Assembly: GCA_030019205.1 (NCBI GenBank)
Contig: JASEFH010000009.1
Location: 1 to 64,000 of the forward strand
Direction of reading: 5' to 3'
Origin: Methanomicrobiales archaeon
GTDB taxonomy: Archaea > Halobacteriota > Methanomicrobia > Methanomicrobiales > JACTUA01
Length of the DNA stretch: 64,000 bases
This document shows positions 55,304 through 64,000 of the stretch, piece by piece. A program made the position numbers and the translations under genes. Numbering within the stretch: position 1 is the stretch's first letter; each line of letters starts with the position of its first letter. The notes under the pieces are model-generated. The model had not been told where the DNA came from. It saw only the letters and a list, made by a program, of their open reading frames with translations, and ran no database searches.

Positions 55304-56586
55304 CGCAACTCCTGCATGTGGCTGCAACGCTTTGCCAGAAGGGCTGCCGTTCCGATATCCTTGCGGTGGTAGACCCGCCCCCGCACCGATGAAGCGGCGG
55401 TTTCTGCAATGCTCTCGGCCTCTTCAAGGGAGTCTCCGATGCCCACGAAGGCCAGGGTGCGCGATGTCTGGGTATAGATCCGACCATCCTTCTCCTCCGC
55501 ACTGGCGTAGTACAGACGGGCGGGCCCGTAATCGCCAAGCACGAGGGGCTCATTCGCCCGAGGGGCCTCAGGGTAGCCCTCCGGCACGATATACTTGCAG
55601 ACCGTCGCTTTCTTCGCGAAATCGACATCGTTGGACGAGAGCGTGCCGGCGAGCATGTGGCAGAGGATCTCGACGAAGCTGGAGCAGAGGATGGAGAGCA
55701 CGTTCATCGCCTCCGGGTCCCCGAACCGGGCGTTGAACTCGATCACCTTCGGACCTTCCCGGGTGCACATGAACTGTCCGTAGAGGATGCCCCGGAAGGG
55801 GTAGCCTTCCGCCGCAAGCGCCTGCACCGCATCGTTCATGATGCAAATGGCCCGATCCCGATCCGCCTCCGACACGAACGGGAGACAGTGGTCCGGCAGG
55901 GAGTAGGATCCCATTCCGCCGGTATTGGGGCCGCGGTCTCCCTCGTACGCCCGCTTATGGTCCTGGACGAGCGGCATCGGGACGAGGTGGATTCCGTCCA
56001 CGAACGCCTGCAGGGTGAACTCCTCCCCCTGCAGACGCTCCTCCAGCACCACGTCCCCCCCGAGCTGCCGGACGTAGGCGATGGCACCCTCGGCATCGAA
56101 ATGCTCGCCCATGATCCGCACGCCCTTGCCGCCGGTGAGCCCGATGGGTTTGACCGCCAAAGGGCCTTCATGTTCCCGGATAAAGGCCGCCGCCCCCTCG
56201 GCGTCGTGGAAGATCCGGTACTGCGGACACCCGTCGATGCCGTGGCGGGTCATCATGGCCCGACAGAATGCCTTGTCCGTCTCGAGTCGCGCCGCCAGGC
56301 TCGACGGGCCCACGCAGGGAATCCCCGCTTCCTCGAGCACGTCCACGATCCCCGCCTCAAGCGGGGCCTCCGGGCCGATGATGGCGGCATCGGCCCCGGC
56401 ATTCCGTGCGAATTCGGCCACTCTGCGTGTGTTCGTCTCCTTTTCGATGAGCACACGCTCTGCCAGCCGTGCAATCCCGGGATTCCTTCTGGCCATCGCG
56501 GATAGGATGGATACTTCAGGGTTGCGGGATAGCGCCTCCGCTATCGCGTGCTCTCTGCCTCCGCCACCCACAACCAGGATCTTCAT
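55300..56586 (-). CDS. purD: Phosphoribosylamine-glycine ligase
   Basis: A 428-residue ATP-grasp enzyme, second step of purine synthesis. [18 protein letters not shown] at the N-terminus, [40 protein letters not shown], and the metal-binding [18 protein letters not shown] are present. The C-terminal domain (from about 330) is complete. Co-translated with argF, an unusual pairing of purine and arginine genes. Confidence 0.96.
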   Translation of the reverse strand: MKILVVGGGGREHAIAEALSRNPEVSILSAMARRNPGIARLAERVLIEKETNTRRVAEFARNAGADAAIIGPEAPLEAGIVDVLEEAGIPCVGPSSLAARLETDKAFCRAMMTRHGIDGCPQYRIFHDAEGAAAFIREHEGPLAVKPIGLTGGKGVRIMGEHFDAEGAIAYVRQLGGDVVLEERLQGEEFTLQAFVDGIHLVPMPLVQDHKRAYEGDRGPNTGGMGSYSLPDHCLPFVSEADRDRAICIMNDAVQALAAEGYPFRGILYGQFMCTREGPKVIEFNARFGDPEAMNVLSILCSSFVEILCHMLAGTLSSNDVDFAKKATVCKYIVPEGYPEAPRANEPLVLGDYGPARLYYASAEEKDGRIYTQTSRTLAFVGIGDSLEEAESIAETAASSVRGRVYHRKDIGTAALLAKRCSHMQELR

Positions 56587-57790
56587 GGAACTGGATCACC
56601 GCACCCCTTACATGTTCGTTTTCGGACTGGAGTCGATATGTCAGGGCCGCTCTGGCGTCTGATCGCGGGTGCGATCCGCTCTGTTCCATCGCCGGATTGG
56701 TGAGGCAGCCTGCGGCAGCACATATACAGAGTGTTTGCTATGAGGAGAGTAAAAAGTTCTTCGATTGAGGAATGCATGGGCGCCAGCGCCCGCAGATGCC
56801 AGGATGGACTGCATGACGGCGCCCCGTCTCCCCGGTGCGCCCCTCGCGGGATCGGTGCAGTGTCCGCGCATACCCCGATGCGGGCGGCGCAGAATCCGGT
56901 GGACGCAATCGCGGCGGAGATGGAGGGCGCACCACCCAATCTTAGCGGCAGCCACATGGGACGATCCGTCTCGGCACGATACTGCTTGCGTCCTCCCATG
57001 GGAGGCCTGTGATGGATCAGAACGGTCTGAAATCCCCGAATAGCCCTGCCGCACCCTCTGGAGGAGGGATCTCTTTCCTGATTGTCTTCCGCTCCTGCAT
57101 GCGATGCCCATGCGGGGATGCTGGAAACGGACCCCCGGTCCACGTACAACAATTCCCCCCACCTCCCTCCAACCCAGGCTTATCGCAACGACTGGGGGCA
57201 GGGGTTATGGCGGGGAGAGGGGGAGGACGCACCCCCTCTTGACCCACTCCCCCTGCCGGTGCGATAGTCCCCGAACGACCAGAACGATCAGCCAGAACCG
57301 TTTCTGAACTGACAGCATCTCGGACGGCACGGTGTTGGGCCGCAGAGGATGAGCAGGGGTGGGGCTTCGCTTCCCGATGCGAGCTCGTTCACCCGGGAAC
57401 GTTCGGGATCCACAGGACTGACAGGAGAATCCGGTCCGAGTACCCAGGCCTCTCCCATTCTCGGCCCGGTGCTGATGGAGGCCTCCCGCGCATCCTCCCA
57501 TGATGAGTGCGGCAACTCCTCCCGTGCACGCAGGAGACGGATCGCAGGATCCGCCATGACGCAGGATCGGGATGTGTCCGCAATGAGGAAGGAGTTCCTC
57601 TTCCCTACCCCCGCGTCACGCTGTCCAGCGCTATCCCGGGAAGCCCATCCGAAGCCAGATCCTCGCCGTGCTCTGCCCCCTCCCAGCATTTCGATGCCGC
57701 GGGAGCGAGCAAACCACGCCCGTGCTCCGCGTCGGATGCGCATCCGAACTCATGGCTACTCGTGCGGGCTCCATCCTGCCGTCCGGATCG
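56587..57790. other. Gene-free stretch between purD and pyrE
   Basis: About 1.2 kb with no supported gene on either strand. It holds the best-defined copy of the palindromic repeat at 57181-57266. The remainder is high-GC sequence without recognisable motifs. Confidence 0.5.
57181..57266 (+). repeat. GC-rich palindromic element, 86 bp (best copy)
   Basis: Perfect 7-base terminal inverted repeats TATCGCA and TGCGATA. Just inside lie GGGGGCAGGGG and its partner CCCCCTGCC, and the centre has GGGGGAGGACGCACCCCCTC. The whole element can fold into one long imperfect hairpin. Confidence 0.7.
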
Positions 57791-58300
57791 TCACCGTAGC
57801 AGTTCGCTCGCCCGTACGAGGGGATGGAGCCTGATACCCTCCTTCTCCAGCATCGCCGCCGCTCCCTGCTCGCGGTCGACCACGCTGACAACCTGCTCAA
57901 CACGGGCTCCGCTCTCGCGGAGCGCACGCACGCCATAGAGGACGGAGCCGCCCGATGTGGTCACATCCTCCACGAGAAGGACGCGCTTGCCCGCCACCTC
58001 CCCGATCACCAGGTCCGCTCTCCCGTGGGTTTTCGGCTCGCGTCGGACGATCGCATAGGGTCTGCCGCTCGACAGGGCGGTGGCGACGGCAATCGGAATG
58101 CCCCCGACGGCCACACCCGCCACCACGTCGAAGGTGCAGGCCTCTGCGATTCGGTCGCCGATGCGGCGGAGGAGAACAGGATCCAGCAGTGCGCTCTTGA
58201 TGTCGATGTAGTAGCTGCTCTTCTTCCCGGAGGCGAGGGTGAAGTCGCCGAAGCGCACCGCACCCCTCTCCTTGAGCATTTTCACGATCTCCATCACCAT
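57791..58300 (-). CDS. pyrE: Orotate phosphoribosyltransferase
   Basis: A 169-residue enzyme joining orotate and PRPP to orotidine 5'-phosphate. GDFTLASGKKSSYYIDIK at the N-terminus, VAGVAVGGIPIAVATAL, and the PRPP-binding loop VLLVEDVTTSGGS. It is a little shorter than bacterial PyrE, as is usual in archaea. The ATG at 58300 follows AAGGAGGTTCC, one of the strongest ribosome sites in the window, placed inside the end of carS; the genes overlap by seven bases. Confidence 0.95.
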   Translation of the reverse strand: MVMEIVKMLKERGAVRFGDFTLASGKKSSYYIDIKSALLDPVLLRRIGDRIAEACTFDVVAGVAVGGIPIAVATALSSGRPYAIVRREPKTHGRADLVIGEVAGKRVLLVEDVTTSGGSVLYGVRALRESGARVEQVVSVVDREQGAAAMLEKEGIRLHPLVRASELLR

Positions 58301-58854
58301 GGAACCTCCTTGACGCGTATGCGGTAGCCGATGATATTCACGATCCTATGCAGGAGCGGCGTCAGGACGAGGATGACGAGCGCCACGGCAGGTGTCACGT
58401 ACTCCATCACCCACTGCGGCTCGAAGAGGAGGAGAAGGACGAATGCGCCGAATACCAGATCGTACTGGTCAAAGACGGGCCACTTCTCTCCGCGCTTTTT
58501 GCCGAGCCTTCTCTTGAAGAAGCTCTTGCCCAGATCCCCCAGGAGCGCTCCGACCGCCATCAGGGTTACGGTGGGCGGCGTATGGAGCGGGAGGAGCGCA
58601 AATCCCGGCAGGGCCGAGAGAGCTACTTGCACCAGTCCGACCAGGATACCGGCGAGCACGCCCGCAACAAAACCGCGGTATGTCTTGCCATCCCCGAAGA
58701 GCCTCCTGCCATCCGGGAGAACAGCGCCGAAGTCGATCGGGGTTCCCCCTCCCGTGGCTGCCGCAACCGGGTTCGGAACGTAGGCGGGGATCATGAGCCA
58801 GAAGGCCGATAGGACCGGAATCGCCACGCCGTTCCACAGTGCCTCCGCATCCAC
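58294..58854 (-). CDS. carS: CDP-archaeol synthase CarS
   Basis: A 186-residue membrane enzyme that activates digeranylgeranylglyceryl phosphate (unsaturated archaetidic acid) with CTP, the gateway to archaeal phospholipid head groups. About five helices; VPNPVAAATGGGTPIDFGAV, the GDGKTYRGF motif near 54 and LGDLGKSFFKRRLGKKRG near 104 are family hallmarks. Translationally coupled to pyrE. Across a 450-base gap it diverges from the Tes-like radical SAM gene, whose likely substrates descend from its product. Confidence 0.93.
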   Translation of the reverse strand: MDAEALWNGVAIPVLSAFWLMIPAYVPNPVAAATGGGTPIDFGAVLPDGRRLFGDGKTYRGFVAGVLAGILVGLVQVALSALPGFALLPLHTPPTVTLMAVGALLGDLGKSFFKRRLGKKRGEKWPVFDQYDLVFGAFVLLLLFEPQWVMEYVTPAVALVILVLTPLLHRIVNIIGYRIRVKEVPW

Positions 58855-59304
58855 CGCTCTCTACCCCGAACAGCCCGACGACAGAGAAACCGTCCCGCAC
58901 ATCCCACGCGCATCCAGCATAGAAAGTCCCATGAAAGGTTGTCCTGACGCTGTAAATGCTTTTCTGCCTCGCCGGGAGCGATCCCGTGGCTCCGCAGACG
59001 GGTTCTGCGGAGACGGAAGAGCGCGTGAAATCCCGCATGCACGTCTGGCCGGATGCCACCGCCAGCGCAGTCCCATGGACAAAGATTTAAGATTCGAGAA
59101 CAAATTTAAAATAGATGCGGTTCCAACCACGGCGGATAGTGGAGAGGGCAGAGCGATGGGGGCGTCCCTTCACGGGGAGCCGGCACGTCGGAAGCGGGTG
59201 AAAATCGAGGATTGCTTTACCCCCGCTGCAAAAGTCGAGCAGGAAAATATACACTTATTGCGGATTCAAGATAATTATCGAGATATACGCACCGGTGAAG
59301 ACTC
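58855..59304. promoter_or_regulatory. Divergent region between carS and the Tes-like gene
   Basis: No gene seen. The right half is AT-rich, with forward TATA candidates AAGATTTAAGATT (about 59084-59096), ACAAATTTAAAATAG (about 59100-59114) and AAAATATACACTTA (about 59244-59257). The last is about 48-61 bases before the ATG at 59305. No clear TATA box was found for carS. Confidence 0.35.
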
Positions 59305-60792
59305 ATGCTGCTGAAGAAGACGAAGACGCTCTGTCCGATCTGCAATTCTGTCCTGGACGCCTCTGTCGAGGAGGAGGGGGGGCGGGTATGGCTGATCCGC
59401 ACCTGCCCGGACCATGGCCCGTTCCGGAACCTTTACTGGGCGGATGCGGAGATGTACAAACGTTTCGACCGGTATGAGTCCCTGGGAACCGGCATCCAGA
59501 ATCCTCGCCCGGCTCTGCCTGGCTCCGCCTGCCCATCGAACTGCGGTCTCTGCAGCAGCCACCGCTCCAGCACGCTGCTCGCGAATATCGACGTGACCAA
59601 CCGCTGCAACCTCTCCTGTGATTTCTGTTTCGCGAATGCCCGTGCATGCGGATACGTCTACGAGCCGACGTTTGCGCAGATCGTCGATATGATGCAGCTC
59701 CTCCGCTCGGAGAAGCCGGTGCCCCCGCCAGCGGTCCAGCTCTCGGGAGGGGAGCCCACAATGCGGGAGGATCTGCTCGATATCATAAAAAAAGCGAAAG
59801 AGGTGGGATTCTCCCAGGTGCAGCTGGCGACGAACGGCATCCGCCTCGCCAACGAACCGGATTTTGTCGGGGCGCTCAAAGAATCCGGACTCTCGACGGT
59901 GTACCTTCACTTCGACGGGATCACGAAAGAGACGGACCCCCACTACCGGAAGCACATGCAGGCGGTGGAGAACTGCTCCCGGGAGCACATGGGGGTGGTG
60001 CTGGTGCCCACCGTGATCAATGGTAAAAACGACCACGAGGTGGGAGGAATCATCCGGTATGCGGCCGAGCATATCGATGTTGTGCGGGGGGTCAACTTCC
60101 AGCCGGTCGCCTTCACCGGTGCGGCGAGCGAGGACGATGTCGCCACGGAAAGGATCACCATTCCGGATCTTCTCCGGAGGATCGAGGCGCAGACGGACGG
60201 GGCCATCCGAAAGGACGACTTCTACCCCGTCCCCTGCGTGGTCCCGATCTCCGATCTCGTGGAGGCGTACAGCGGCCGCCCCCAGATTCGGTTTACGGCC
60301 CACCAGCACTGCGGTGCGGCCACCTATGTCTTTGTCACCGGGAACGGTCTTGTACCGATCAACCGCAGCGTGGATGTGGACCGCTTCTTTGCCGCGATCT
60401 CCGATATGGCTGATAACCTGAAGAAGGGCGGGGCGATCAACAAGTATCTCACCCTTCTTGAGGGTGTGAAGGCGATGCATGCTTCGGTCAAACGAGGCGA
60501 TCAGATGGACGGCGGCACTCTCTGGAAGCTGATCACGAAAGCGCTCGTCCTGCACAACTTCGAGGCCCTGCGGGACTTCCACTGGAATGCGCTCTTCATC
60601 GGCACCATGCACTTCATGGACCGCTACAACTACGATCTGGACAGGGTACAGCGGTGCTGCATCCACTATGCAACCCCGGACGGCCGCATCATCCCATTCT
60701 GCAGTTACAACAGCGGCAAGGTCTACCGAGAGGAGGTCTGGAAGAAGTTCTCCGCTCCGCTCACCGAGAGAGAGGGATCAGGGAAACGGTAA
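59305..60792 (+). CDS. Radical SAM protein of the Tes (tetraether synthase) / MJ0619 type
   Basis: A 495-residue enzyme. An N-terminal rubredoxin-like knuckle (LCPICNSVLDA, with TCPDHGPF) is followed by a second cysteine group (ACPSNCGLCSSH). The radical SAM motif is TNRCNLSCDFCFANA near residue 97, and VQLSGGEPTMREDLLDII follows. The barrel ends near 330. A C-terminal domain has the cysteines QRCCIHYATPDGRIIPFC. This layout matches archaeal MJ0619/MA_1486-type proteins, shown to couple archaeol chains into tetraether lipids; MJ0619 was earlier proposed to methylate a pterin precursor. The nearby carS gene supports a lipid role. GGTGAAG precedes the ATG. Confidence 0.78.
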   Translation: MLLKKTKTLCPICNSVLDASVEEEGGRVWLIRTCPDHGPFRNLYWADAEMYKRFDRYESLGTGIQNPRPALPGSACPSNCGLCSSHRSSTLLANIDVTNRCNLSCDFCFANARACGYVYEPTFAQIVDMMQLLRSEKPVPPPAVQLSGGEPTMREDLLDIIKKAKEVGFSQVQLATNGIRLANEPDFVGALKESGLSTVYLHFDGITKETDPHYRKHMQAVENCSREHMGVVLVPTVINGKNDHEVGGIIRYAAEHIDVVRGVNFQPVAFTGAASEDDVATERITIPDLLRRIEAQTDGAIRKDDFYPVPCVVPISDLVEAYSGRPQIRFTAHQHCGAATYVFVTGNGLVPINRSVDVDRFFAAISDMADNLKKGGAINKYLTLLEGVKAMHASVKRGDQMDGGTLWKLITKALVLHNFEALRDFHWNALFIGTMHFMDRYNYDLDRVQRCCIHYATPDGRIIPFCSYNSGKVYREEVWKKFSAPLTEREGSGKR

Positions 60793-61737
60793 CTCCGTCC
60801 CCCTCCGTCCCGCGCTCTGGAGGGCGAGCCGGGCGATGGCCAGGTCCTGAATGGCGAGGCCCGTGGAGTCGAAAATGGTGATCTCGCTCCCGCTCTCCCT
60901 TCCTTTCTTGCCGATCACCACCTCGCCGAGCGTGCCGGCGATCTCCTCGGGGCGGAAGAATCCTTCCCTGATCGGCACGTTCACCTCGCCGGAGTGGACT
61001 GCCTGCTCCCGGTCGTCGACAAAGACCCGCGCCCTCTTGAGCAGCCGGGGATCGAGTTCCTGCTTTCCCGGTGCATCCGCGCCGATGGCGTTGACGTGCG
61101 TCCCCTCGCGCACCCAGGCGTCCATCACAAGCGGTTTTCGGGAGGGGGTGGCGGTGACCAGCACGTCCGCATCGCAGGCTCTCTCGATCGGGACACATCG
61201 GGCATTCAGAGTGCGGAAGAGAGCCGCAAGCCGCTCCGCCCGGCTCGGGGTCGGACCCCAGATACGCACCTCCTCAATCTCCCGCTCGAACGCGATGGCA
61301 CGGATCTGCGCTTCCGCCTGCTGGCCGCAGCCGATGATGCCGAGCGCGATGCGCTTTCTGGGTGCCAGGTGCCGGCAGGCGATGGCGCCGGCCGCCCCGG
61401 TGCGGAGATCGGTGAGACGTGTCGCGTTCAGGATCGCCTCCGGGGCGCCCGTGCGGACATCCAGGAGAATGGTCAGCGCCATCACGGTCGGAATCCCCAT
61501 CGCGCGGTTATCAGGGTGGACGGATACGATCTTGACGCCGGCGGCCTCGAGATCAGGCACATAACCCGGCATGGTGCGGAAATCCCCGAAGGGAAGGTTG
61601 ACATACACCTTCGGGGGCATCTGGACTTCTCCCCGCGCATGGGCAGCGAATACGGCCTCGATGGCGTTGTTGATCGCCATGCCATCCAGACCTTCCTCCG
61701 GATCGGCGAGATAACGCATACCAACGTATTTCGGCAC
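60778..61737 (-). CDS. Alanine dehydrogenase, ornithine-cyclodeaminase/mu-crystallin family
   Basis: A 319-residue NAD(P)-dependent enzyme. KVYVNLPFGDFRTMPGYV in the substrate domain, ATRLTDLRTGAAGAIACRHL, the Rossmann motif LGIIGCGQQAEAQIRA, and VNAIGADAPGKQELDP are characteristic. Archaeal members (as in Archaeoglobus) are alanine dehydrogenases; others are ornithine cyclodeaminases, so the substrate is a family-based call. The 3' end overlaps the Tes-like gene by 15 bases. Confidence 0.85.
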   Translation of the reverse strand: MPKYVGMRYLADPEEGLDGMAINNAIEAVFAAHARGEVQMPPKVYVNLPFGDFRTMPGYVPDLEAAGVKIVSVHPDNRAMGIPTVMALTILLDVRTGAPEAILNATRLTDLRTGAAGAIACRHLAPRKRIALGIIGCGQQAEAQIRAIAFEREIEEVRIWGPTPSRAERLAALFRTLNARCVPIERACDADVLVTATPSRKPLVMDAWVREGTHVNAIGADAPGKQELDPRLLKRARVFVDDREQAVHSGEVNVPIREGFFRPEEIAGTLGEVVIGKKGRESGSEITIFDSTGLAIQDLAIARLALQSAGRRGTELPFP

Positions 61738-61810
61738 TCTGCGGTAAAAGAATTGTTGAAGTGCGCTGGAGCGGCGGGTATTTCAAGATCCGGATATGGT
61801 TCACTGACGA

Positions 61811-62735
61811 TCAGGCATCTCCGAGCACGGCGCCGTACGCCCGCTTCTCGATCGCATCCTGGCAGGCGAGGGCATCACGGAGGTGCCCGGGATCCCCCCC
61901 AGGCGAACCGCCCCTGCAGGGACAATCGCCGGATCCGGCGGTCCGCGATCTCCGTGCTGCCCTCGAAGAGAGAGGCGTGGAAATCCCGATCTTTGTCCCG
62001 GCAGAATCGAACTCCAGGATCGGCGCCGGATCCCCGTGCAGGCGATCCCCGGCGAGCTGGGTGTGGTACCCCGGGGAGCGGTTCCCTCGATGGATCATCA
62101 TCTCCTTCACATCGAGATTCCTGAAGCGCCGAAGCTCCGGGATATGGATGAGAGGATAGAGATTGCTCGCAGCGGCAGTCTCTGCCATGGCTGTATCGCG
62201 GGCGCCGCAGATCGCGTTGTGCAGTACGAAGGAGCGCACAGGAGGGAGGTCGCGGAGCGCCACACTCTCGTGCATATCCCGGCTGCTCTCCTTCAGGAGG
62301 TATATGCGGGCATTCCGCAACGACTCCAGCAGCCGCGCGATGCCGGGGGAGCGGGTCTTCGTGTCCCTGAGCGTATCCAGGTAGATCTGCTCCATGCCTC
62401 TCTGCATGGTGCGGACATCGAAGGAGAGGGCCCCGATCTCCCCTTGCGCAGAAGCGGCCCCTTCCATCAGCAGCAGGACGCGGTTCTCCCCGATCCGACG
62501 TCCATGAGCAATCCCAGCTGCCGGGCGGGAGAGACGATGATGAGCCGGGCGCAGTCATAGGGGGTGAGGGTCCGAAAGGATAACCCCCTTCCGGTGCGTC
62601 GGGAAGATGGCGGAGAAGTACCTCTCCCCCCAGCAGCTCCTCGGCATGCCTCAAGAGATCGCAGAGAGCCGGAGATACGGGGATCGTGGATTTCAGGGAG
62701 AAGCCGTCTCGGGATCGAGCCTTTGACCGGTGCAT
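61811..62735 (-). pseudogene. Frameshifted gene of unknown function
   Basis: The protein can be followed only by changing frame. The start at 62735 reads SLKSTIPVSPALCDLLRHAE to HLPDAPEGGYPF. A second frame gives RTLTPYDCARLIIVSPARQL and GLLMDVGSG. A third, from about 62490, gives ENRVLLLMEGAASAQGEIG and on to PILEFDSAGTKIGISTPL. A further shift gives FEGSTEIADRRIRRLSLQ, and the end reads DALACQDAIEKRAYGAVLG. At least three frameshifts make it a pseudogene unless the assembly is wrong. The segments look like one soluble protein of about 290 residues. Family not recognised. Confidence 0.6.
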
Positions 62736-63010
62736 GAAGGGTGGATCCGGGTTCTAGTCAACATTCCGCATCGCTATTCCTGCCGCGGAATGCATGGGTT
62801 CTGCGTCCCCTGCGGGATGGCGGAACGGGCGGCAGAATCGGTTTTCCCGTAGCGGGGGAGCGGGGGGAGCGCACCCCTCCAATCCTCCTGACCTCCTACC
62901 CCGCCGGTGCGGTAGGATGCGGATAATTGAGGAGAGGGCAGGCACTGCCGTGAGACAATTTCCGTAGGCCATCGTGCCGATCTGGCCACCAACCTTCATC
63001 TCCGGCAACT
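62736..63010. other. Gene-free stretch with a palindromic repeat copy
   Basis: No gene; contains the repeat listed at 62800-62914 and a short spacer. Confidence 0.4.
62800..62914 (+). repeat. GC-rich palindromic element copy
   Basis: GCGGGGGAGCGGGGGGAGCG, then CACCCCTCC and CTACCCCGCCGGTGCGGTA at the right edge, matching the copies at 43404-43472 and 57181-57266. The left border is not sharp. Confidence 0.55.
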
Positions 63011-63310
63011 TCAGAATGCGATTCGATTTCTTTCTGCCGCTCTCCTGTCTGTGATTGAACCTCCAGATCCTTTCTCCATCTTATTCAAGATCAGGATGTA
63101 AAGGATTTCAGCCTCCACAGTCTCGACCCCCTCTGCCAACACCTGTCCATTACGATATGGCTGCCGAATACAGGCTGTTTTTTCGTTCCTCTTCTTCGCG
63201 TGGTTCCCGGATCCCTGATGGATTTTCTTTTTGCTCCTCCACTCTCCGCCGGGATATGTCTCGTCCACCTCAACAATGCTGGAGAATGCAGCAGGAGCAT
63301 CCTTGACACG
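63011..63310 (-). pseudogene. Second IS1595-type transposase relic
   Basis: On the reverse strand, SSIVEVDETYPGGEWRSKKK near 63245-63290 is the first catalytic-Asp segment (VDETYVGG) of ISXO2-like transposases, and HAKKRNEKTACIRQ follows. The zinc-ribbon N-terminus and the C-terminal half are missing or unreadable. It is a different remnant from the one at 11.7-12.5 kb, which lacks this part. Confidence 0.6.
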
Positions 63311-63547
63311 GACTCCTCAAATCCATGCGAGTGCCATCAGTACCCTTTTGCATTCTGCCCGGTTCTACCGGAGATTCTCTGACCGCTCTTTTCGATGAGA
63401 AACCCGGTGATTATGTCTTTCCACTGCTCTCTCGGCAGGTAAAGAGGCAATTTGTGGGCTCTGGAGAAACGCTCCCCGGCGTATTTTCCACCTGTCCCGC
63501 GGGTGGACCCATCGATGATCCGCGTTCACCCCTCCCCCCGGGGAAGG

Positions 63548-63689
63548 GAATCGTGCGACAGGCCTATATCGGACCGGGAATGCCGGGCAGGATGCTCTCT
63601 GTCGCACGAAGGGGTTGAGGAGAGATGCCCTTCCCCGGAGAACACCCGAGAGCCGTACACAGACTCCTGATGAGGATTTCGACAGAGCC
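63548..63689 (+). repeat. Tail of dispersed repeat (copy 3)
   Basis: GAATCGTGCGACAGGCCT at the left, CTCTGTCGCACGAAGGGG inside and GAGGATTTCGACAGAGCC at the right, matching 14757-14893 and 19648-19772. It is preceded by CCCCTCCCCCCGGGG, a shortened palindrome. Confidence 0.6.
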
Positions 63690-64000
63690 ACTTTGTGAGG
63701 TCTGAATTCGTACCGGCATCGGGCGCATCTACGTTTCCCATCAGCCGGTCTGCACAACCTCTCGCAGTGGCACCCGGGCATTCGTGCCATTCTCCCCACG
63801 CAGGATTTCAAGGTGGTGGCTGAAATGGAACGATATGCCTATTGCACGGTCGATAATCGGAAGCCTCATCAGGATCGGTGATGAACAGGCAGATCGCTGG
63901 AGTTGAACCGCCATCGTCGAAGAGAAAAAGACGAAATGGAGGCAGCACCGTGCGTTTCTGGACCGGGCAGACGAGCATGAGCTGCAGGCGTATCTGCTGG
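63690..64000. other. Right edge, possible relic of a protein gene
   Basis: From about 63838 the forward strand reads PIARSIIGSLIRIGDEQADR, then a stop, then in the same frame AIVEEKKTKWRQHRAFLDRA and DEHELQAYLL to the edge. This looks like protein rather than a shadow and may be a broken gene or the start of one continuing beyond the window. No family recognised. Confidence 0.35.

Overview
The window comes from a high-GC methanogenic archaeon, most likely of the order Methanomicrobiales. The evidence is archaeal information-processing genes (PCNA, the Fe-S primase subunit PriL), archaeal ether-lipid synthesis (CarS), TATA-type promoters close to start codons, a methanogenesis-marker-14 protein, archaeal MoaA, archaeal alanine dehydrogenase, and the full anaerobic (Cbi) corrin route. 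The order is inferred from gene content and protein style, not from rRNA, because no rRNA or tRNA gene was found here.

Layout. 0-3.9 kb: an AT-rich block of an IS5-type element end, a flippase-like membrane protein, a family 2 glycosyltransferase and a GT39-like mannosyltransferase, probably acquired. 3.9-6.6 kb: a reverse-strand run of moaA, an unknown gene and an M20 peptidase. 6.6-8.9 kb: no gene seen. 8.9-11.6 kb: rlmE diverging from pcn-priL. 11.6-17.3 kb: dead insertion sequences, with manC and one small orphan gene. 17.3-21.1 kb: a sugar epimerase and membrane proteins.

21.2-39.7 kb is the core of the window, a tetrapyrrole supercluster. sirC-hemA-hemB-hemL-hemC-cobA runs from glutamyl-tRNA to precorrin-2 and sirohydrochlorin. 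cbiT-L-F-G-H-C-D-E carries out ring contraction and methylation. cbiM-N-Q-O imports cobalt, and a CbiA-type a,c-diamide synthase closes the run. Almost all genes overlap by a few bases and are surely co-translated. hemD, cbiJ and a cobaltochelatase are absent from the cluster. A pyruvate kinase gene sits on the opposite strand between cbiE and cbiM. A 1.1-kb array of GC-rich palindromes separates cobA from cbiT.

39.9-64 kb holds a KGG-repeat protein, a beta carbonic anhydrase, a TPR protein, carAB, a lipoprotein with a degenerate transglutaminase-like core, argG, an FMN-binding protein, marker 14 with a small partner, argF-purD, carS-pyrE, a Tes-like radical SAM enzyme and alanine dehydrogenase. 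The arginine and pyrimidine genes carAB, argG, argF and pyrE are linked but not one operon. Between them lie several 0.7-1.3 kb gene-free stretches carrying a dispersed palindromic repeat (TATCGCA ... TGCGATA, sometimes with a 130-bp tail) and decayed transposase genes.
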